The notes below the pieces were generated by a model. That model did no database searches and had not been told where the DNA came from. It saw only the letters and a list, made by a program, of their open reading frames with translations. A program made the position numbers and the translations under genes. Shown here in pieces: positions 50,110 to 61,300 of a DNA stretch of 64,000 nt. Position 1 is the stretch's first letter. Every line of letters starts with the position of its first letter. Source of the DNA: Telopea speciosissima. Taxonomy: Eukaryota > Streptophyta > Magnoliopsida > Proteales > Proteaceae. The DNA lies in contig NC_057924.1 in assembly GCF_018873765.1 (NCBI RefSeq), positions 4,030,001 through 4,094,000 of the forward strand. The letters run 5' to 3'.

Positions 50110-50423
50110 TGTTAGGAATTAACAACGTCAATACAACGGAACAATGTAAAAGAAGATCACATACGTACAAAACATGAATTTATGTGGTTCACCCAAGGTG
50201 AGCCATGTCCACGATCGAGTGATAAGTTGAGATTCCACTATTTCAATACATAAAGATACAAGTCCTAACCCCCTATATATAGGGTCTCATGTAGTATAAT
50301 ATAGAGAAACCCTAATCTCAAAAAATATAAAATTGCCTCCGATATAAACGACTATCCGTCAATATTGAGGAAAAATCACTAGTACTTCTTAGATTAAGTT
50401 GAGATCAGGCTTCATCAATAACA
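50110..50423. mobile_element. Solo LTR, copia type (314 bp), with 5-bp duplication
   Basis: The element begins TGTTAGGAATTAACA, ends CAATAACA (TG...CA), and is flanked exactly by AACCA (50105-50109 and 50424-50428). It holds TTATGTGGTTCACCCAAGG and CCCCCTATATATAGGGTCTC motifs typical of short copia LTRs (TATA-type box inside). No internal region is present. Confidence 0.8.
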
Positions 50424-50575
50424 AACCATACACACAATCATTGGATGACAGATGAGGATCTATGGTGCACCACTCACTGCCATCCAGTGATTGTATACAT
50501 AGTCGTACATCATACAACCCCGTACACAAAACCTCTCCCCTCTATTTTCTTTTTTGTGAATTTATTTGATGGGGT

Positions 50576-50693
50576 ATTGTTCTCTGTGCCGCAATGCAGG
50601 CTGTGCCCAAACACATGGGGGTAGATACAATGATCATCCTACCCCCCTAATGTGCCTGGACGCAGACTGCGCTGCGATAGAAAAAACATTCTC
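50576..50693. mobile_element. Hairpin MITE family C, copy 2
   Basis: The arms TGTTCTCTGTGCCGCAATGC ... CCCAAACACATGGGGGTAG and CCTACCCCCC ... GTGCCTGGACGCAGACTGCG are inverted around a short loop. The element shares the GGGGGTAG and AATGATCA core with the other copies. Confidence 0.6.
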
Positions 50694-50999
50694 CCTTATT
50701 TATTTTATTAATAAAATCCTTAAGAGCCATGGATGGATATGAAATTTTTTTTTTTTAACCCTCTTTTTCAAAAGAAGAAATTATTTTTCGTGGTCACATG
50801 AGGGTATAGAGAAGCATGGACAAGACTTAAAGTAGGGAAGCAGAAAAGATTGGGGTGGCTTCACTCCCCGTGTCCTCCACCTGAGAAGCAACAGAATCGT
50901 CTCTCTGACCTTCTCTTTGACGTATCTTTTTTGCTTACGCAGATGCGTCTAGCTGATGATGGACTTTAGCTACTCTCTCTCTCTCTGTCTTCTTAAAGA

Positions 51000-51024
51000 G
51001 GAGAGAGAGAGAGAGAGAGAGAGT
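51000..51024. repeat. GA microsatellite
   Basis: A (GA)n run, with a (CT)n run at about 50973-50985 close by, forms a small inverted pair of simple repeats. Confidence 0.85.
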
Positions 51025-51563
51025 TCCCAAAACTCTCAATCTCAGGCTCGTTTATGAGTTGTTCCGCTTTAGTACAGCTGGTTCCGCTCTTGTTGTGACA
51101 GTAGTCATCAAACCTCAAAGTTCAAAGTCCAATCTCTTTAATTCAATCTGTAATCCCTCTCCAACTCAGACTACTCAGACTCTCTCATCAACGGTCACAA
51201 AAGTAATATATGTTTGCATTTAAAGAATCGTACGTACGGGATGGACCAAATTTTCTACGATTGAAATGACGTTAAACTTGACCCCACGCAAAAAAAAAAA
51301 GTGACGTGGAACTTGTGCATGTTTCTCCTTCTTACAAGTTCTTAAACTCACAATAAGAGGATTACCCATATCATTTAGGGCTGTAACAGGATCGGATTGG
51401 GCCGGGGTGCATGCCTTTATTTGGCCTTGATTATGGGAAAGGGTAAGGGATAGATGCATAGGTTGGGCTGGATCCGGAGGAGAAAATTATCAGTTTTATA
51501 TAAAATAATATTATAATAAAATATATTATATTATTTATTATTTTCATATATAATATATGGTCA

Positions 51564-51703
51564 AATGTTCTTTAAGTCGGGACATAGATTGCGCCCAGAC
51601 ACATGGGGGTAGGCAAAATGATCGCCTTGCCCTCCTGAATGGTAGAAATATCCAGCCTATGTGTCTAGGTGCAACCTACATTGCGGCACAGAGAACATCA
51701 GCA
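51564..51703. mobile_element. Hairpin MITE family C, copy 3 (nested)
   Basis: The arms GATTGCGCCCAGACACATGG and, on the right, CATTGCGGCACAGAGAACAT with TGTGTCTAGG are inverted. It lies inside the hAT-type element and is therefore younger than it. Confidence 0.6.
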
Positions 51704-51744
51704 CATAATATATTATTTAACAAAATTTGTGTGATGTTTAAAGT

Positions 51745-51790
<46 letters not shown>

Positions 51791-51799
51791 GGCTAAAGT

Positions 51800-51974
51800 A
51801 ACGCTAACTAGTGTTTTGCTTGGGTGTGTACTACTTGTGCCCAGACACAGTCCAGCATGAAAAGACTGGTGCTGCCCTTGATCCTTTCCACCTTTCTAGG
51901 GGGTAGTGCCAATCTTTTCGCACAAGGTTGTGTTTGGTTGCAAGAAAACGCCCAAACACAACATTGGTTAGCGT
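51800..51974. mobile_element. Hairpin MITE family D (nested)
   Basis: The left arm AACGCTAACTAGTGTTTTGC followed by TTGGGTGTG pairs with the right arm, which reversed reads AACGCTAACCAATGTTGTGT then TTGGGCG. It is a single copy in the window, without a coding frame. Confidence 0.55.
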
Positions 51975-52841
51975 TCTTTTTCATGTATTATAAATATTAT
52001 ATCAATATATATTTTATAATATAACTTAAAACTGGATCAGGTTGGACCGGATTGGGCTTAGCACGAGGCCTCAACCCTGGCCCAACCTGACCCTGATTCT
52101 GGACCAAAAATTTCTAACCCAGATCTGCACTCAAGGCCAGGGTATCTCAACTCAGGCCTTGTTCGAGCTCAGGGAGGGTTCGAGCCTATAGGGTCAAACT
52201 TGCACCCCTACATATCATAAGATCATACCCTTAAAGCTCCCCAACCCCAAGAGGAGGGCTCCTACCATGAATGCGAGTTCCCTTTAAGAGGTAGAGAGAA
52301 TACTATTTACCTCTTCAGGTATTTTTTTTCCAAGTCAGCTTGGAATATTGTGAGATGTCTCAACTGTTCTGTGGGTAGGGTTTCTAAGTATGTGTCTCAT
52401 CTATGCATTCCTAGAAAGTTGGTCACAATCTACAGATGTCTGGTAGAGGCGCTACCTACTAAAGAACAAACTGTATAAGAGATCCATTAAGGTAATTCTC
52501 CTATGTTGCTTCTCTTATGCGGGGTTGGAAGGCAGAGATCATTTTTTTTTTTAATTACCCAATCATCATTCAGATTTGAAAGAGAATAGTGAAGTTATGC
52601 TCCCCTCACAGAATAAATGTTTGGTTTGAGGGTAGGGGAGACATTGTAATAGCCTAATAGGACTGTTTGTCTTGTGAAGCATTAGGGGGGTGCAACCATA
52701 TAAACCTATATGGTCCTACTCAAGGTGATTGCCTTGACATCAGATTCTTAGTTAGCTTGGCTAGCCTTGCTGGCCTTTTTTATTTTTGTTGGATCCCCGT
52801 TTCTATTTGCATGTGAGATTCTGTCTTGGGTAGGGTGCCCT

Positions 52842-53013
52842 CCCCCTGATCGTTATCCCCTTCAATTTGCTGTTTCCTCTAATTCCTCTAATTCTTTACA
52901 TGGGAACGGAAATAACCATCCTACCCTCTGCCCAAAAACACTACCCAAGATGGGATCCACTCCCCCCTATTAGAGGAATTAGAGGAATTAGATGTGATAA
53001 TTATTCCTCCCCC
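52842..53013. mobile_element. Hairpin MITE family A, copy 3
   Basis: It starts CCCCCTGATCGTTATCCCCT and ends GTGATAATTATTCCTCCCCC. The arms carry repeated CCTCTAATT pairing with AGAGGAATT. It is in the opposite orientation to copy 1. Confidence 0.65.
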
Positions 53014-53146
53014 GCCTCTTGTTCCTCATCCCTTTTGTTTTGGGCCTTTTTGATTCTTGGGGTTCGGGTTTGTGGGTGAAGTGAGGTTTTTCCCCTGTTT
53101 GTTCATATGTTTTCTTTCTTTACAATAAAAGGATTTATAGATTCAT

Positions 53147-53222
<76 letters not shown>
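53147..53222. repeat. AT dinucleotide array
   Basis: About 37 perfect TA repeats. The adjacent open frame (53107-53322) is an artefact of this tract. Confidence 0.95.
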
Positions 53223-53224
<2 letters not shown>

Positions 53225-54839
53225 ATTCTCCTCAACTATTTGCCACAAAACTAGTTCTAGTATTACTTTCATATTATGATCTATTAGTTTGCCACAAAAA
53301 TGCATGTTCAAAAATACATTGATGATCCAACTTTAGACCAACTTTGATTGAATTGTTGAAAATACAAGTATATATAAAAGTCCTATTATTGCGGACAATA
53401 TGTTAGAGATATGATCCTGGCCAAAATTTTGGTATGTGGTTAAGCTAAAGGGTGACCTTATCATCCAATATTCAATATGATCAAAATAACCCTACATTGA
53501 CCTTATAGGAAAATTTGACCCCTACAAAAACATTTACTAAATTATACTAAGGGCAAGAAAACAGTGCCAAAGCCTCTAGAGCCTGCACATGCACGTTGAC
53601 CAATGGAAACACATGCATAAGCATCGACCTGGATAAGATTTGTCAAATTTGAGTATCCAAAATGGATTGTATTGATCTGATTTACTCTCCACAATTGTGG
53701 GATATATACAAAATAACTTTCTTAATTCTACTTCTATCAATATAGAATTTACGACAATTATGGTACACAAGATAAGAATGAATAAGTGGAAAGATAATGA
53801 GATAAGAGGAATTTTTTTTTTTTTTTTTTTGCCTCAATAGATATGATTAAGCAAATGGTAAATTTATTTGATTTGGTGAATAAGAATTTCAGGTGGGAAC
53901 AATTGGGTTGGTTCTTATTGGTGGTCCACCTTACTTGTGCTTAAGTCACTTGTGGAAATTTAGTATGGTAAACGTTAGTAATCAGATGCCCTCATTAGGG
54001 TTGGAATGCTTTTTAAGCAAATGATGGTTTTCATCAATCATACAAATGGGTTTTGACCACCCAATGATTAAAAGTTTCGAATAAAGCTTTGTTTAAAAGA
54101 GAGGGGAGAGGATCTGAAATTAGATTTGGACCCCAGTAATAGTTAAACTTTCATGATCTGTTTTTCCTAGAGAAGGAAGAAATAACATGGTAAAACTTTA
54201 AATGGATTGTTTTTTAGGGTAAATAGAAAATGTATTAACCCACCAAAGAAGGAAGAAAAAAGAAATTATAGCCGAGCTGAAAAACAACCACCAAAAAGAT
54301 AAAAAAGGGAACAACAAATCAAAGCTTAAAAGAACAGAAAAGAAATAAGATCGAGTTCAAAAGAACATCAAATGGAAATACAATAGAGAAAAGAACCAAT
54401 AAGGGCGAGGGGGGGAATAAATTGAAGAGGGACATCCCAATTAAGCAGTGGCGATCAGTCGGTTTCTCTCGTTTTCTTTATAAGGAGCATTGATAGTGAG
54501 AGTCTTGTGACGAAACCTATTTTACTAAGCCTGTGCGTTTTTTAAAATTTCTGTTCGAATTTTGCTTTCTTTGTTATTTGTTCTATCACTCTCCCGATAT
54601 TTTGTTCAAGCAGCCTATTTCGCCGACTTATTCGCTTTCTTATAAATAACCAACTATATGATATAAGGTTTCATGACCTCTTATACCATGAGGCAACCCG
54701 ATATTTCAATGTCGAGACGATCCCCCTTTGACAAATAACCAAGGTGCCCATGAGGGTAAGAGGGGAAAATAGTAATGTGAAACCTCTGACTAATTCGTTT
54801 TCCTACAAATAGCCAATTTACCCACAAAAAAGTGAATCC
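53223..54839. other. Intergenic, nothing recognised
   Basis: AT-rich sequence with a T-run at 53812-53830. No exon, RNA gene or element ends were seen. Confidence 0.4.
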
Positions 54840-54977
54840 AGCTCCTCTCTAGCGCACATCGTGCGGCTGGGGGCTTCGATCCACACCACGGTGCACATCT
54901 CGATGCAGTGACACGTGGATCGAAGCCTCCCCAACCGGACGATGCGCGCTGGACATCGTCCCGTGCGGGAGAGGAGC
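54840..54977. mobile_element. GC-rich hairpin element
   Basis: The left arm GCTCCTCTCTAGCGCACATC ... GGGCTTCGATCCAC pairs with the right arm, which reversed reads GAGCTCCTCTCCCGCACGGG ... GAGGCTTCGATCCACGTG. AATCC lies next to both ends (54835-54839 and 54980-54984, with one or two bases between), which could be a target duplication. It stands out by GC content from its AT-rich surroundings. Confidence 0.55.
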
Positions 54978-55458
54978 TCAATCCCTAAAAACCTCCTTAA
55001 ACATTATGGTACCTTTCCTCATTATTGAGATGTGAAGAGATAAGTGCCTAATCTGTTACACAAGGGTTATGTCAATCTCCAAATATGTTTGGACACTTTT
55101 CTCACCCAACCACAACCATGTAATTGTTTATCCAGTTTCTAATAAGCTATTTAATCCCTTAAGAAAACTTCTTGAAATTCCAAGCTTTCCTTTCTATCAA
55201 TGTTAGAATTAACAAGGTTTTACTTTCTCAAGGGAAGGTTAAACTTTAACCTCGCACAAAACATTTCCATGGTTTTAAATATTAGAATTTTAAAAATGAA
55301 ACCATATATAGGAGAAGGAAAACCCACAATCTAATCGCTATTATTATTTTTCCTTTCCCCTACTAATTGAAAAGCCAAAAATTACTCCTCCCTCACCCAT
55401 GATATTTATTCCGGCTACCCTCATGTAACCACAGAAAAAGAATCATTTCTTGGCCGAC

Positions 55459-55495
<37 letters not shown>

Positions 55496-56095
55496 CATCC
55501 ATTTTTTTTTTAAAAATTGTGTACAACTTACTGCTTTAGTCAGGACTCAGGACTACACAAACAAAGACATGTGAATTTTGGGAATCTATTAAAAATATTT
55601 CCAGAGCAAACATGTCACTTCTACGCATATTTCTACTGGAAACTTATGTGTGATACTAATTTGAGAAAGAGAAAAAGAAAAAGGTTAAAAAAATTGAGAG
55701 GATTCAAAATTACAACCTACCCTACTAAAGTTATGGGTCATGAAGCAGTTCTATCATATTCATATCCAGTTTATGGTTCCGTGCAAATGGGTAGAAAATA
55801 TTAGAAGAAACAAATTAAGGTGTCTAACTGCAAGATGATCTCTACAGTTGTAAGAAAAGGATGATAACTTAACTTTCTCTTATATATGTTTTTGATTATG
55901 ACACAAAACCCTTTTTTACCCAAAATAGGAAATTCTAAGTGAGCCAAAGAAGGCCTTAAGACAGTTTCGTTTGGTAAGTTTACTAAGAAAGGACATGAAA
56001 TTGAATGTTAAAAAGTTGCAGCACACAACTTTTGAATTATAGATTTTGTGTTCAGCTTCTCTTTGATAATAATAAGGTGAGAAGTAGTTTTCTGT

Positions 56096-56227
56096 CAAGG
56101 AGTGTGACCTACGCTGGTGCTCCCATGTGTCTATCTCTCTCTTCCTTCAAATAGAGCATAGAAGTGTCTTTTTATATGGAAAAGAGAGATAGACTCATGG
56201 GAGTGCTGGTGTAGGTCAAATCCCCTA
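56096..56227. mobile_element. Hairpin MITE family B, copy 2
   Basis: The arms GGAGTGTGACCTACGCTGGT ... CTATCTCTCTC and GAGAGATAGACTCATGGGAG ... GGTGTAGGTCAAATCCCC are inverted. The layout is the same as at 47021-47155. Confidence 0.6.
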
Positions 56228-56921
56228 TAGTGATTGTTAGAGTTCTTTTTTGTTAATAAGACAAGAAAATAATTATAATTCACCTGATAATATTTTGGTT
56301 ACTACAATTGCTAAAACCTCTAAAACCCTAGTGGAGAAGATTCCCAGGATTTGCTCATGGAATATCTATGAGTCCCTTGTGAATTAATTACATTTTTTAA
56401 TTGAAAAAAAAAAAATCCTCTGTAGTACCCTAATCTTGTGGTGTGAGTCTGAAAACTCGACATGTCAAATTTGTAACATCCAATGATGTCAAACTAAAGT
56501 AGAAAGAAAAAAACTGCCTTGAATTGAGCTTGCACCATTGTGTAACTAAGTATCGATATCGTATCGCCTGTGATACATACTGGTTTTACTAATCATCGAT
56601 ACCGATACTGTGAACCGTATCAGTAGCACAGTATGGATGATGGGTAAAATGGTAAGATTTTAATCCCAATTCAACCTGAACAAATTATGTTTGAGGGAAG
56701 GAAACCCAATTAAAGTTACTGTGTTGCACCGTTCTGAATCTGAACTGCAGTTCTATCTGTGTGTGTGGAGAGAGGAGGCTAGCTGGTAGCTGGAGGCCAG
56801 CAGGGTAACCATGGACTAATAGGTGATCAGAGATTGAGATAAAAGAGGAAGAAGAGACATTCGGACTGTCCCACTAACTTTACCAGCTTTTCTATTTTAC
56901 AGTTTACCTGGAATAATAGGA

Positions 56922-57203
56922 GAGAGAGAGAGAGAGAGAGAGACGACAATGCATGAGCCAATATTAAATGAACGGACAGATTCACATCAAAGTACAGAGG
57001 GAGAGAGGAGAGAGAGAGAGAGAGAGAGAGAGTTGAAGGGTTTTGTAGAAGGAAGAAAATCTTCCCCTTAGTTGGTACAAATACAAAAGAAAGACTATTG
57101 GGCGATCCTCGATTAGATCGTCTATTCTTTCTTTTCCTTTCTTTTCTCTCTCTTTCTTTCTGCCTGTTATAGCAGAGCATCAGTGGCAGTGCAAGAATCG
57201 AGG

Positions 57204-57240
<37 letters not shown>

Positions 57241-57484
57241 TTTCATCATCTCGGGAAGGAAAGCTTTGCAGTGTGGGGTGCAGGATAACATAACATAACA
57301 TAGCATGCCTCTTTCTTACTTCTTTCCTGTTTCACCCGGATACCCCGCGTGACCTCTGCGTCACTAATAATAACATCTCTCTCTCTCTCTCTCTCTCATC
57401 TCAATTTACACTGTTTAAGGCTCAGAGAAGAGAAAGAAAGAATGGGGAGTTAGTAGCTACTAGAGAGAGAGAGAGAGAGAGAGA
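56922..57484. promoter_or_regulatory. Cluster of GA/CT tracts upstream of the KNOX gene
   Basis: Five tracts of (GA)n or (CT)n lie at about 56922-56942, 57007-57032, 57205-57236, 57378-57398 and 57461-57484, all within 0.9 kb of the KNOX start codon. A sixth lies in intron 1 (about 58363-58394). GAGA tracts are bound by plant BASIC PENTACYSTEINE proteins, which are known to act on class I KNOX genes. Whether these tracts are bound is inference. The 159-codon minus frame here is an SSR artefact. Confidence 0.5.
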
Positions 57485-57789
57485 AAGAGCTACTACAATT
57501 ACCCCATTTCCAAAGAAACCCTGAATCTGAATCTGCTTTTTCACATAACAGTGAAGCAGCAGAAGAAGAAGAAAAGCAGAGAACCAATAGCCCCCCTCTC
57601 CCCGTTACTGACTACTACTACTACTTCTTAGGATTTTCTGTAACAAGACTGAAAGCTGTGTAGCATGAAACCCGGGAGGAGAGATCTTTACTACATCCAT
57701 TAAGAGAAGAGAACAACAACATAAAAGAAAGAGAAAAGAGAAAGTCCAAGTGAGAAGCCCAAAAAATATTAAAAAATTATTTTATTATT

Positions 57790-58358
57790 ATGGCTATGGA
57801 GGGTGGTGGTTGTGGCAGTAGTAGTAATTCATGTTTGATGAGTTTTGGAGGAGATAACAACAGTACTGGAAATGGTTTCTCTTCTTCCATGATGATGATG
57901 ATGCCTCTCATGTCTTCTCCTCCTAATCCTGCTGAAACAAGTAATCTCTTCCTTCCTTTACCTCCTACCAATCGCAACCACCATGGAAGTTCTAGTGGAA
58001 CTTATTTCATGGAGAACCAGAGCGGCAGCAGCAGCAGCAGTGGTTGTTCTATCAGAGCTAAGATCATGTCTCATCCTCACTACCCTCGTCTCTTAGCTGC
58101 CTACGTCAACTGCCAAAAGGTGATGAAATTAGAATTTTTACATACTACCCACTTCCCCCCATAACCTCTCTTTCTCTTTCTCTTTCTTGCTTGAAAAAGA
58201 ATAAAATTCTCATTTTTTTTCCTATCTCCCCTTCCATAGATTTTCTTCCACAGTTAGCAAAAACTATAATAATCTTTATAAACTTAAAACCGTTACCAAC
58301 CCTCTTCCCTTTAATTCTTCAGATAGAGACCCTTTGACCTAAAATGGGAAGAATAATC

Positions 58359-58395
<37 letters not shown>

Positions 58396-61300
58396 GAACC
58401 CAATGACCTAATAGATGAGATTGAAATGCAAACAGGTAGGAGCACCACCTGAAGTGGTAGCAAAGTTAGAGGAAGCTTGTGCATCTGAGGAGATCATGGC
58501 AAGACATGGAAGAGGTTGTTTAGGTGAAGACCCAGCACTTGATCAGTTCATGGAAGCTTACTGTGAGATGCTTACCAAATATGAACAAGAACTCACCAAA
58601 CCCTTTAAAGAAGCTATGATGTTCCTTTCTAGCATCGAATGTCAATTTAAGGCTCTCACTGTATCTTCCTCTGCAGATTCTGGTGATGACACTTTCTTCA
58701 TTTAACAATGTTTTTAATATCTGTTTATATTTGATAATTAATTAATTAACTGTGTTCATGGTTTCTTGTGTTCTATTAAAATAATAGGGTAGCTTCTTCT
58801 AAGTCATGCCCATGCATGTAAGCGTAAACTTAAAGCAGCCTAATATGCTTTTTCCTTTAAAAAAAAACAAATTCTTTAATAGGTTGAGAGTAGTTTATTC
58901 TTTAGTTTGATTATCTTCTCAGAGTCTTTGAAATCTCTGACTGGTTTCTTCTGTCTATAGGGAACTGAAAATGGGTAATGAATATCTTTCTCTATTGAAT
59001 ATGAATCTCTCTCTCTCTCTCTCTGGTGCATGGCTAAAAGTGGGTTCCATTCTCTCCATTTGTTAAGGATTTCTAGAGATGGCCATGAAACAAAAGTAGT
59101 GCAAGTGTGGAAGAAGAAACACCAACTTGAGAGATGTTTATGGAAGACATTTTAAGTGCAACTCCAGAAATATTGATTCTGAGAGTGTAATTCTAGTTGT
59201 CAAAGCTTATTTTACAGGTTTTTTTTTTGGGGGGGGGGGGGAGAGGGGGAGTGATTTTGAGATTTTTTTTTTCTTTTGTTTGTTTTCTCTCAGATTCATA
59301 ATAGGTTATTAAAGTTGGGATCTCTAAGAAAATGACAGTTTTGAGTCAGAAAAATTTCAACCATATTTGCACATAAATACTGATTTATGGTAATTTGACC
59401 TTAAAGTTCTGTGGTTGCCCTCCTAGGGTTGCACATAATTTCCCTTCTTTTTTATCCCTTTTCTCAAAAATACTTATTCCTGTATTGGTTTTGGGTTCTT
59501 AAGACCCTGAACTTGAGACTGCAATGGCAAGCTTCGAAGGAGATGACCTGCCTAGCTAGGAGTAGGAAGGTTATGATTAACAGACTAGTCCCTTTTCCTC
59601 CTTTTTTTTTGTTATTTTCTTTGAAGGAGGAGGGGGGGAAGAGGGTTGGGGTAGTAATTCTTTTAGTTAAGGTTGGTTTTAGCTCTTCATGATATGACTG
59701 ATGTGTCTCATTTCAATTTATGAGGGAAAAATTACAATTTCAAAGCTTATAAGAAAATACCTGGCCTACCATAGTAAAAAAAGGGATAATAAAAGAGAAT
59801 AACCTAAATTTCTCATTATGGTTGTTTCCTATTTATTCTTGTGCTCATCTAAACTATATTATTAATATTGATCAAGATAAGTTAAAGGTGCAAGTCCTGA
59901 ATGTCTTTTGTGTTGGGGACTAAATGAAAAGACAACTTACTGTGTGAGTCTTTGAATCAAATTATGATTTCAAATTTAAATTGAATACACAATATTATGG
60001 TTGTTTCCTATTTATTCTTGTGCTCATCTAAACTATATTATTAATATTGATCAAGATAAGTTAAAGGTGCAAGTCCTGAATGTCTTTTGTGTTGGGGACT
60101 AAATGAAAAGACAACTTACTGTGTGAGTCTTTGAATCAAATTATGATTCAAATTTAAATTGAATACACAATATTATATTTCATTTCTTAATTATTTTCAA
60201 GCTAACTTATGTTTTTTTGTTCATTTACATGCTTGTAGAAGTTTTGGTGCTGGTCCCATCTTAAATGATAGCTTGGAGAGAGATCAAGTTTTTTATCCAA
60301 ACCTGGAGAGATCTAAAGTTTGAACAAGAAATTTCTTTCTTTCTACTTGAACAAATGCAATGCAGATTGTAGCTTGAGGAAATTAAAATTTAAAGTTCCC
60401 TAATTCTCACTCCCATGCATCAACCAGTTTTTTGAAGGATTTCTCAAGCCATGTGATATATTTTAAAATTTATGGCAATTTTTTTCTAAGAAAAAATTAT
60501 AAATTGTATTAATAATTCTTTAAGATTGAGTATGTGCTTATTATGAATCAATTTTGTTCCTATGTGCACAATCAGGGTTTGTCAACCCCAAAAGGGAAAA
60601 ATTGAAAGAAACCTAGAGTTTCATCAATTTTAAAAGAAATATAAAAGTATAGGTATCTTAGATTAGACCTTTCTTTTGCACAGCTATTATTATTATTGGT
60701 ATGATTGTTATTGTTGTTATTATCAGTATCATCAAAAGCTACGCAGGTTTTATACTTGTCAGCATTTTCTCATATACTAAATTGACCTAAGAAAGTGGTG
60801 AGGAAAGACATGCATAGTTTAGGCCTTTTATCAAGTATGTCCTCGAATAGAACTGACTGGAGGGCAAGGATCCATGTAGCCAACCCCATTTAGTTGGCAA
60901 CTCTTAAAGGTTAGGAAAGTTGGAACCATTGTGACAATTGACTCCTCATATACTTATCACCTAAATTTTTTTTTTATTTTTTTATTTTTAGAAGTTAAAA
61001 TGTTTTCCTTTTTAATACAATGGCTTAGACTATGTTAAATTAAAGTGAAAAGACTTCCTTATGGTTTTATGTTCTTCATTGAACCAGGAATTAATTTTGT
61101 TATTATTTGAATTATTTCTTTTAATACCAATAAATGCCACAAGGGTTGTTTTGGATCCAGCTTCTAGAAGAAAATATGCTGCTTAGTTTTTGGGGTTTAG
61201 CATTTTTCTTGCTTTTCTGTTCATATGTTTAATAGATGCTTATTAATTTCTGCAGTTTCTTCTATGTAAGAAAGATCAATGCAAGTACAACATTTTTTTT

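Larger units (their letters stand above)
51375..52210. mobile_element. hAT-type element with perfect 8-bp duplication, hosting other MITEs
   Basis: The left end reads TTAGGGCTGTAACAGGATCG and the right end reversed reads TAGGGGTGCAAGTTTGACCC. CATATCAT at 51367-51374 is repeated exactly at 52211-52218. The 836-bp interval contains hAT-like iterated GGATCGGATT and CCCAACCTGA sequence, plus a family C MITE (51564-51703), an (AT)n tract (51748-51785) and a family D hairpin (51800-51974). The element was thus hit at least twice after insertion. Confidence 0.75.

Noticed and set aside
56827-57306. 159-codon minus-strand frame with SLSLSLS runs
   Set aside because: Translation of GA microsatellites in the KNOX upstream region.
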